From positions 1 through 5,739 of the forward strand of contig CASFKH010000064.1 in assembly GCA_949295235.1 (NCBI GenBank): a stretch of DNA of 5,739 nt. The letters run 5' to 3'. The position numbers and the translations under genes were made by a program. Positions within the stretch are counted from its first letter, which is position 1. Each line of letters begins with the position of its first letter. Below are positions 1 to 5,739 of this stretch, in pieces. The notes under the pieces were generated by a model. The model worked only from the letters and a program-made list of their open reading frames with translations, had not been told where the DNA came from and did not search any database. The stretch is from an uncultured Ureaplasma sp. (GTDB taxonomy: Bacteria; Bacillota_I; Bacilli_A; Mycoplasmatales; Mycoplasmoidaceae).

Positions 1-447
1 AAAATCATAAAAATTATTTGTATAACAATTTATTAAATATGACACATGTCTTATAGATATACTTAATTGATTTACATTTATTTTTTTAAAACTTAAAAAT
101 GAATTATCAATTGTATTATTGTTAATATTTGGATTAATTTTAATATTTAGCAAAATATTATCATTTTTGAAAAAACAAATTTTACAAATATTTATAATAT
201 AAAATATAATTTTTTGATAATTTGATATTGAATTATTTAATTTATTTTTTAACGTTGTGCTAAATATAATTATTGAATTAATGAAAGTTAAAAAATCATG
301 AAAAAAATTATGTTTTAAAACAAAATAAAAATTATTATATTTTGAATTTTTTTTAAATTCTAATATTATTTTTTTATTATATTTTTTAAAGTAATGATTG
401 ACAACTTTTATATTATTTTTGAATTTATTTCTTTTTAATATCATCAT
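1..447 (-). CDS. Unrecognised protein, 3' end cut by the window edge (149 residues visible)
   Basis: A frame with no stop runs from an ATG at 447 to the left edge. It opens with two ATGs in tandem (MMILKRNKF...), and a GAAGAA about 11 bases upstream may serve as a weak ribosome binding site. The first 23 bp overlap the end of hrcA in another frame, so it is probably co-transcribed with hrcA and translationally coupled to it. About 149 codons without TAA or TAG is far longer than chance allows in DNA this AT-rich. The protein is rich in Asn, Ile, Lys and Phe, is basic, and has no Gly, Ala or Trp in the visible part. Glu occurs once and Asp four times. A hydrophobic patch lies near residues 50-65 and another near 80-95, but neither is a convincing membrane helix. 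It does not look like GrpE, which follows hrcA in many bacteria. I do not recognise the family. Confidence 0.72.
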   Translation of the reverse strand, partial: MMILKRNKFKNNIKVVNHYFKKYNKKIILEFKKNSKYNNFYFVLKHNFFHDFLTFINSIIIFSTTLKNKLNNSISNYQKIIFYIINICKICFFKNDNILLNIKINPNINNNTIDNSFLSFKKINVNQLSISIRHVSYLINCYTNNFYDF

Positions 448-1477
448 AATTATATATTTCTTCAATTTTTGATTTTAAATAATTTAATATCCCTTTTATT
501 TGACCAAATTCAACTCTTGAAGGTCCAACAACTGATATTTCACGTTGTTGATTACCAATTTTAATACTTGTTGAAGCAATCATAATTGTTTGTTTAGGAT
601 TATTATTAGAAGGAAAACGAAACTCAATTTTAACATCATTTTTTTTCTTTTGTTGATCATTATCATGTTTAATTTGTTTTCAAATATTACCAGTTTCTAA
701 CATCTTTATTAATTTGTATAAAATATCAGGGTCAGAAAATTCAGGATACTGAAACAATGATGTCATTCCAACAACATTAGTTTTTTTAACACTTTTAAAT
801 GTGTAATCAAATAATTTTTTAATTACTTCACGAGTTATGTATTCATATTCGTTTACTTCATTTTTAATTATTGGTAGAATTTCTTGAATTTTATCCTCTA
901 AATTGATTAATTTTGTACCAATTAAAAATTTATTAAATAAACTTATACACACCTTTGTATCTTCAAATCTATTTTGATTATTAATTTCAATATAGTTTTT
1001 ATAAATATTACCTAAATTAGTAACTATTAACATTAATGAATTAATATCATTTAATTGAACAAGGCTTACCTCTCTTAATGATTCATCAATAAAGTAAGTA
1101 TTGGCAATTGAAGGAAGACTTGTAATTTCATTTAAAATTACTAAACTGTCATTAATTACAGTATCAATATCATTTTCTCTTTTAATAAAAATTGATTCAA
1201 GTTTTTTTTCAATATCAATTGATATATTATCATCATTTGAATGTTCATTAAAGTAAATTAATGCTTCTTTACTTGGAATACGTCCACTTGATGTATGAAT
1301 TTTTTCTAAATATCCATTTTTTTCAAGAATTGCTAATTCATTTCTAATAGTTTGTGGAGAAATTTTTGATGAGAAAACTTCCGCAATTAATTTTGAACTT
1401 ATTGGAGTTCCACAATTACGATATTGATCAGCAATAATTTTTAAAATTTTAATCTGTCTATCAGTTAAATTTTGCAT
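425..1477 (-). CDS. hrcA: Heat-inducible transcription repressor HrcA
   Basis: HrcA represses heat-shock genes (in mycoplasmas typically clpB, dnaK, dnaJ-like and lon) by binding CIRCE operators as a dimer; GroEL modulates it in species that have GroEL. The frame gives 350 aa, the usual length for the family. Residues 1 to about 75 form the winged helix: LTDRQIKILKII at the start, the recognition segment SPQTIRNELAILEKNGYLEK (about 40-59), then HTSSGRIPS (61-69), which matches the family's HTSAGRxPT. The rest is the GAF-like dimerisation region. Near the end, GPSRVEF (318-324) matches the conserved GPTRMxY. Codon 266 is TGA, read as Trp; with the standard code the protein would lose its last 85 residues, including that motif. 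The start is the ATG at 1477, with no Shine-Dalgarno sequence ahead of it. There is no CIRCE in its upstream region, so self-repression through CIRCE is not supported here. Confidence 0.97.
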
Positions 1478-1539
1478 GATAATGTGATAACATAATATTA
1501 TTATATTATATTTCTATTATATTTAAATTGGTGAAAAAC
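1478..1539. promoter_or_regulatory. Divergent hrcA / ileS promoter region
   Basis: This 62-bp gap separates two outward-facing genes and is almost all A and T. On the minus strand, exact TATAAT boxes lie at 1505-1500, 1510-1505 and 1522-1517, any of which could serve hrcA. The one at 1505-1500 leaves 22 bases to the hrcA ATG. On the plus strand TATTAT occurs at 1504-1509 and 1515-1520, and TATATT at 1507-1512; the box at 1515-1520 would start ileS mRNA around 1527. No convincing -35 boxes are visible, as is common in mycoplasmas. No CIRCE (TTAGCACTC-N9-GAGTGCTAA) is present. Which boxes are used cannot be decided by reading. Confidence 0.5.
1530..1534 (+). promoter_or_regulatory. Ribosome binding site of ileS (GGTGA)
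   Basis: GGTGA matches the 3' half of the consensus AGGAGGTGA and sits 5 bases before the ATG at 1540. It decides the start: the in-frame TTG at 1528 and GTG at 1531 overlap this site and have no ribosome binding site of their own. This is the clearest such site in the window. Confidence 0.6.
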
Positions 1540-4230
1540 ATGAATTATAAAGATACATTATTTATTCCAAAAACTGAATTTGAAATGAAGGCTAATCTAA
1601 GCACAAAAGAACCGATAATTCAACAAAGTTGGCTAAAAAATGAAATATATCAAAAATTAATTAATAAAAATAAAAATAAACAATTATTTTTCTTACATGA
1701 TGGACCACCCTATGCAAATGGTAATATTCATGTTGGTCATGCATTAAACAAAACATTAAAAGATATAATTGTAAGATATAAAAATTTTAGTGGTTATTTT
1801 TCTCCATTTATTCCAGGTTGAGATACACATGGATTACCAATTGAATTAGCCATGTTAAAAAAAGAAAAAAATGCCAAGGAAATGTCAATTGTAGATTTTC
1901 GCAATAAATGTAAAGAATATGCTTTAGAACAAATTCAAATCCAAACTGAACAATTTAAAAGAATTGGATTATTAACTGATTTCAAACAAACATATTTTAC
2001 TCTAAATCATGATTTTGAAATTCAACAACTAAAACTATTTTTAGAAATGTTGAAACAAAAATTAATTATTAGAGATCTAAAACCTGTATTTTGATCATGA
2101 AGTTCACAATCTGCACTTGCTGAAGCTGAAATTGAATATGCTGAAGTTGAAAGTGATAGTGTTTTAATTGAATTTAAAGCACTAAAATCTGAGATAATTC
2201 CAGAAAATACATATTTTGTAATTTGAACTACTACACCTTGAACAATCCCATGTAATCTTGCAATTGCAATTAAACCAAATGCAAAATATATATTGATTGA
2301 ATATAAATCAAAAAACTATATAATTGCAAATGAATTATTAAACAATTTTGCCCAAAAATTAAACATTGAAAAAGAAAAAATAATTATTAAAAAAGAATAT
2401 AGTGCATCAGAATTGGAAAATTGTAAATATGAACATCCTTTATTAAATAAAACCTTACCAATAATTCTTGCTGATTATGTAAGTTTGGATGATGGAACTG
2501 GTTTAGTTCACAATGCTCCTGGGCTTGGATCAGATGATTATTTAGCTTGCAAAAAATATAATATTTTTCCTTTTGCTCCAATTGATAAATATGGTAAATA
2601 TACATCTGATGTTGGAATTAATGATTTGATTGGAGTATTTTATTTAGATGCAAATGAATATATAATTAATGAATTATCTAAAAAATCATTATTGCTATTT
2701 CATCAAAAAATTAAACATACCGATGCCCATGATTGAAGAACAAAAAAACCTATAATTAGACGTGCAACTAATCAATGATTTGTAAATTTAAAACCTATTC
2801 AATCAATAATTATCGATTCATTAAATAAAGATGTAAAATCTAAAAATCCAAATGCAATTAATAGAATGACTGATATGATATCAAAAAGGGTTGAATGGTG
2901 TATTAGTCGTCAAAGAACATGGGGTGTTCCAATTCCAATGATTTTTGATGAAAATGATAATCCAATTTATGATGTTGAACTTGTTGAAAATATAATTAAT
3001 ATACTTGACAAAAATGGAACAAACGTTTGATTTGAATGACCAGTTGAAAAATTTTTAACTCCAAAATACAATGATTCTAAAAAATACTATAAAGAAAAAG
3101 ATATTATGGATGTTTGATTTGATAGTGGTTCAACTCATATGATGTTCAAATTATGAGGTTATAATTATCCTGCAGACTTATATCTAGAAGGAAGTGACCA
3201 ATATAGAGGATGGTTTAACTCTTCATTAATTACTGGTGTAATTTATAATAATTGTGCTCCTTATAAAGAATTATTACAACATGGATTCACATTAGATCAA
3301 AATGGATTTAAAATGTCTAAATCAATTGGAAATGTAATAAATCCTTTAGATGTTTTTAATAAATATGGTGCAGATATTTTTAGATTATTTGTTGCCTCAA
3401 CTGAATATTGAGATGATCAAAAATTTGGTGAAACAATTTTAGGTCAAGTTAGTGAAATTTATAGAAGAATTAGAAATACAATTTTTAAATATTGTCTTTC
3501 AATGCTTGAAGGTTTTGATCCAAATAAAGATAAAATCTCAAATTTTGAAGATGAAGACAAATATATTTTGAATAAATTACATAAATTATTAATTTATATT
3601 GATGACAGTTATAAAGAATATAATTTTAGTAATGTAATAAAATCAGTAAATGAATTTACATTAGAATTGTCAAGTTGATATTTTGACATAATAAAAGATG
3701 CAATGTATTGTGATGAAGTGCGTTGTTTAAGAAGAAAACAAATTCAATATGTTATTTATCATGTTTTATGAAATATAATGATTGCTTTATCACCAATTAT
3801 ACCTCATACATGTGAAGAAGTGTACAGTTATCTTAAATTCAAAACTAAAGAATCTGTGCATCTTGAAAATTGAATTAATTTAAACAATTTTTGTGAAGAA
3901 ATAGATTCTGATAAATTTAGTAACTTTTTTAAATTTAAAGATTATATTTATCATGAATTAGAAATTGCAAGAGATAATAAAATTATTAGAAAATCAAATG
4001 AAGCTGAAATTAAAATAAATAATAATCCAACTAATTTTAGTCTTCAAACATTAAAAAAATGATTAAATGTTGCAGAAATTACAATTGATGAAAAAATTGA
4101 AAAAATTTCAATTGAATTAACAAATAAAACTAAATGTGAACGTTGTTGAAATTATTTTAATCAAAACGATATGTTCAATGATGAAATATGCAATAGATGT
4201 AATACTGTAATTAATAAAAAATCATCATAA
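1540..4230 (+). CDS. ileS: Isoleucyl-tRNA synthetase (IleRS)
   Basis: This cytosolic class I enzyme charges tRNA-Ile with isoleucine using ATP and proofreads valine. The frame gives 896 aa, normal for bacterial IleRS. In order: [15 protein letters not shown] (54-68) with the HIGH motif as HVGH at 64-67; [10 protein letters not shown] (93-102); the inserted CP1 editing domain with TTTPWT (230-235) and [16 protein letters not shown] (His324 and Asp333 kept); [38 protein letters not shown]; and a perfect KMSKS at 591-595. The anticodon-binding part follows. The C-terminus carries a zinc site, CERC (866-869) and CNRC (884-887), as in bacterial-type IleRS. Of 21 tryptophans, 17 are TGA and 4 are TGG, so standard-code reading would shatter the gene. 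The start is the ATG at 1540, behind GGTGA. No lspA follows it. The oddity is Leu329 where PGHG is usual in the editing domain. Confidence 0.98.
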
Positions 4231-4231
4231 A

Positions 4232-4519
4232 TTAACATAAAATATTAATTTTCTTATAATAACTAATTGGGGTTAGTGAAATTACTAATCCTTTTTTATT
4301 GTCAACAATAAAGTATAAATATTTATTATAATTGTCTGGAAAATGGTAATAATCATATAAATTATCACTAAATTCAGGAAATTGATTATTTTCTAAAAAT
4401 TGAATAATTTTAATTCTAATTTGAAAATCATCATAGTTATTTCAATTTTTAATTCTTAATTTAGCTCTTGAAATTGCATGTGAGGTAACTTTAAAATTAC
4501 TTTTTTGATAATAACTCAT
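4232..4519 (-). CDS. Small protein of unknown function downstream of udk (95 aa)
   Basis: The frame runs from ATG at 4519 to TAA at 4234-4232, with one TGA read as Trp26. Its start overlaps the end of udk by 23 bp, which suggests one transcript and coupled translation; only a weak, distant AAAGGA (about 16 bases upstream) is seen. It ends 1 bp from the convergent ileS stop. The protein begins with a basic segment containing HAISRAKLR (14-22), then a likely helix DDFQIRIKIIQFLEN (30-44), an aromatic stretch (DNLYDYYHFP), and two likely strands, YLYFIVDN (67-74) and GLVISLTPI (77-85). This H-x3-R-x3-R helix followed by strands loosely recalls the RelE/ParE-like and DUF4258 small proteins, but that is a guess from pattern only. 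No antitoxin-like partner is adjacent. I cannot assign a function. Confidence 0.82.
4269..4297 (+). terminator. Probable rho-independent terminator of ileS
   Basis: The arms GGGTTAGT (4270-4277) and ACTAATCC (4284-4291) pair over 8 bp with one G-U, around a 6-base loop GAAATT, followed by six T (4292-4297). It begins about 40 bases after the ileS stop and has the right orientation for that transcript. It lies wholly inside the coding sequence of the opposing 95-aa gene, where it encodes roughly KKGLVISLTP. On the minus strand the hairpin is not followed by a T-run, so it should not stop that gene's own transcript. Confidence 0.62.
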
Positions 4520-5156
4520 CGTTTTCTTTTATTATTCCTTTTAATCCATGACGTAATATATTTATGCCAGATAAATTCACTTGATTTCAAGGTAAAATAA
4601 TATCTGCATTTGATTTTAATGGTTCAATAAAAGCCTTGTACATTGGTTTAACTGTATTTCTTCATTGATGAATTACAGAATCCATTGTTCTACCTCTCTC
4701 TTTTACATCCCTTAATATTCTTCTAATAAAACATTCATCCATTGGAGTGTTAACAAAAATTTTAAGAGAAGCAATTTTGTTAATATCTTCATCATATAAA
4801 GCATATATTCCTTCAAATATTATTACATTAACTGGGTTAGCAATCTCTTTTTTATCAATACGTTTATGAGTTACATAATTGTAAATTGGTAATAATGCTT
4901 TTTTTGAATCCATCAACGAAAATATTGCTTTTTTTATAAGTGGTCATGAGAATGAAGAAGGATGATCATAGTTAATATTTAAATTTCCATCCTTATCAAA
5001 TTTGTCCTTAAAGTTTTTATAAAATCTATCTTGATTAATTATTAAACATGTTAAATCTGAAGGTAAATCTTGAGCAATTTTATTTGCAACTGTTGTTTTT
5101 CCTCCTCCACTTGGGCCATCAACTAAAATTAAAATTGGTTTTTTTGTAGTATACAT
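4497..5156 (-). CDS. udk: Uridine kinase
   Basis: It phosphorylates uridine and cytidine to UMP and CMP in pyrimidine salvage, on which mycoplasmas depend because they lack de novo pyrimidine synthesis. The frame gives 219 aa, close to the usual length of about 210. Seen in order: the P-loop GPSGGGKT (14-21); NQDRFYKN (41-48), the family's DxFY region; YDHPSSF (63-69), the family's DHPxAF; PIYNYVTHKR (90-99); the strand VIIFEGIYAL (111-120), the family's EGI; and IRRILRDVKERGRTMDSVI (144-162) with TVKPMYKAFIEPLKSNADIILP (168-189), the lid and base-binding signature of Udk. All three Trp codons (71, 165, 190) are TGA. I chose the ATG at 5156 because the P-loop then sits where the family has it. 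An in-frame TTG at 5189 would add 11 residues but lies within a hairpin. No Shine-Dalgarno sequence precedes either start. The end overlaps the 95-aa gene by 23 bp. Confidence 0.96.
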
Positions 5157-5168
5157 ATATTTAATTAA

Positions 5169-5174
5169 ATTATA
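5169..5174 (-). promoter_or_regulatory. Candidate -10 box of udk (TATAAT)
   Basis: A perfect TATAAT on the minus strand ends 12 bases before the udk ATG. Transcription would then begin about 6 bases before the start codon, giving a nearly leaderless mRNA. That fits the lack of a Shine-Dalgarno sequence and the presence of leaderless mRNAs in mycoplasmas. No -35 box stands at the proper distance. Confidence 0.45.
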
Positions 5175-5175
5175 T

Positions 5176-5209
5176 AAAAAAAATGTCAATTTATATTATG
5201 ACATTTTTT
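5176..5209 (-). terminator. Inverted repeat, probable terminator after the membrane-protein gene
   Basis: On the minus strand AAAAAATGTCA (5209-5199) and TGACATTTTTT (5188-5178) form a perfect 11-bp stem around a 10-base loop, and the T-run continues to eight T (5183-5176). The stem begins at the base right after the TAG stop of the upstream gene. The core is only modestly GC-rich, so its strength is uncertain. The A-run and T-run symmetry could let it work in both directions, though nothing is transcribed toward it from the left. Confidence 0.65.
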
Positions 5210-5739
5210 CTAATTATTAGCTCTAGTTCTTGAAAATAAAACTCTAAACATAAAGAATATAAAGTCAATTACATATCCAAGAGCTGCAAAAATAAATATT
5301 CCAAATACAACAAATCAAGCAATAGTAAATGGTCCATTATTAACATTAAATGCATTATAATTATCATTATAAACGCCAACTTTGTATAATAATGAAATAC
5401 TATGATTAAATGTTATTAAATCAAATTTATTAATTAAGCTAATAATCATTAATATAATTGTTGAAATTGTCATTGGTAAATAGTATTTAAGAACCTTATT
5501 TTTTTTACCAATTTTAAAACTTAAATTTTTCACAATTATTATACTTAATATATTAAGTGAGGTAATAGCTGCAATTGCAGCTAAAATGATTATTCCTCAG
5601 TTAGTAATATGATTATCACTATTCCACATTGAGAAAATTTGAAAATTTTTATCAAATTCAGCTACTTTAAAATTTGGGAATAAAGTTATTACAAATGTAC
5701 CAGCAAATACACCAAAGTTTAATAAAAATAAAATTACTA
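5210..5739 (-). CDS. Multi-pass membrane protein, 5' end cut by the window edge
   Basis: A frame open from the right edge ends at TAG (5212-5210), giving 175 visible residues of the C-terminal part. Counting from the first whole codon, four hydrophobic stretches are clear: about 1-20 (VILFLLNFGVFAGTFVITLF), 48-69 (IIILAAIAAITS...), 87-103 (LPMTISTIILMIISLI) and 137-167 (FTIAWFVVFGIFIF...FMFRVLF). Polar links run between them, with a lysine-rich loop (KIGKKNKVLK) after the second and an Asn/Tyr-rich loop after the third. The tail is short and basic (SRTRANN). By the positive-inside rule the lysine loop and the tail are probably cytoplasmic. Trp47 and Trp141 are TGA; Trp38 is TGG. A GTG at 5533 lies in frame, but the frame is open and clearly coding far upstream of it, so that is not the start. 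The family is not recognised. Confidence 0.85.

Noticed and set aside
255..263. TTGTGCTAA, resembling one arm of a CIRCE operator (GAGTGCTAA)
   Set aside because: The other arm at the required spacing (237-245) matches only 3 of 9 bases, and the site lies inside a coding frame.
1478..1500. Short inverted repeat ATGT-GATA-ACAT between hrcA and ileS as an operator
   Set aside because: The arms are only 4 bp and do not extend, which is expected by chance in such AT-rich DNA.
1528..1533. In-frame TTG and GTG as alternative ileS starts
   Set aside because: They overlap the GGTGA ribosome binding site of the ATG at 1540 and would add residues (MVKN) not needed by the family.
2387..2605. Minus-strand open frame of 72 codons inside ileS
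   Set aside because: It lies fully within the well-conserved ileS editing region, has no family features, and is a shadow of the real frame.
1819..4149. Many in-frame TGA codons that make ileS look like a shattered pseudogene
   Set aside because: All fall at tryptophan positions, several in conserved motifs (GWDTHG, TTTPW, DVWFDSG), and the frame never shifts. This is code 4, not decay.
4215..4240. Possible minus-strand terminator for the udk unit within the end of ileS
   Set aside because: There is a T-run (ATTTTTTATT) but only a weak AT stem before it, so I cannot support a terminator there.
5184..5189. Perfect TTGACA on the minus strand as a -35 box for udk
   Set aside because: It is only 9 bases from the TATAAT, too close for a normal promoter, and it is explained as part of the hairpin arm.

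Overview
The window is very AT-rich. Five of the six reading frames only make sense if TGA is read as tryptophan; the sixth, at the left edge, has no TGA. That is genetic code 4 and, with the gene content, points to a mycoplasma-type mollicute (Mycoplasmatales or a close relative). The species cannot be named from this stretch. Read with TGA as stop, ileS, udk and hrcA would all look broken. Read with code 4, every one is intact.

Layout from left to right: (1) an unrecognised gene on the minus strand, cut by the left edge (1-447), whose start overlaps the end of hrcA by 23 bp; (2) hrcA, minus strand (425-1477), the heat-shock repressor; (3) a 62-bp divergent promoter region (1478-1539); (4) ileS, plus strand (1540-4230), a complete 896-aa isoleucyl-tRNA synthetase with HIGH, KMSKS, editing domain and zinc-binding C-terminus; (5) a small 95-aa unrecognised gene on the minus strand (4232-4519), ending 1 bp from the ileS stop and overlapping the upstream udk by 23 bp; (6) udk, minus strand (4497-5156), a 219-aa uridine kinase; (7) a 53-bp gap holding a strong inverted repeat that looks like a terminator, plus a -10 box for udk; (8) an unrecognised membrane protein on the minus strand (5210-5739), with its 5' end outside the window. 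No stretch longer than about 60 bp lacks a gene.

The genes fall into three or four transcription units: hrcA plus the left-edge gene leftward; ileS rightward; udk plus the 95-aa gene leftward; and the membrane gene leftward, ending at the hairpin. ileS meets the udk unit tail to tail. The only good terminator for ileS lies inside the coding sequence of the opposing small gene, so the two transcripts should overlap.

This is mostly ordinary core-genome content (translation, pyrimidine salvage, stress control). I see no mobile element, CRISPR array, tRNA, rRNA or obvious new system. The points most worth following are the glycine- and alanine-free left-edge gene, the small gene behind udk with a weak RelE/DUF4258-like look, the terminator inside an opposing gene, and a changed residue in the IleRS editing pocket.
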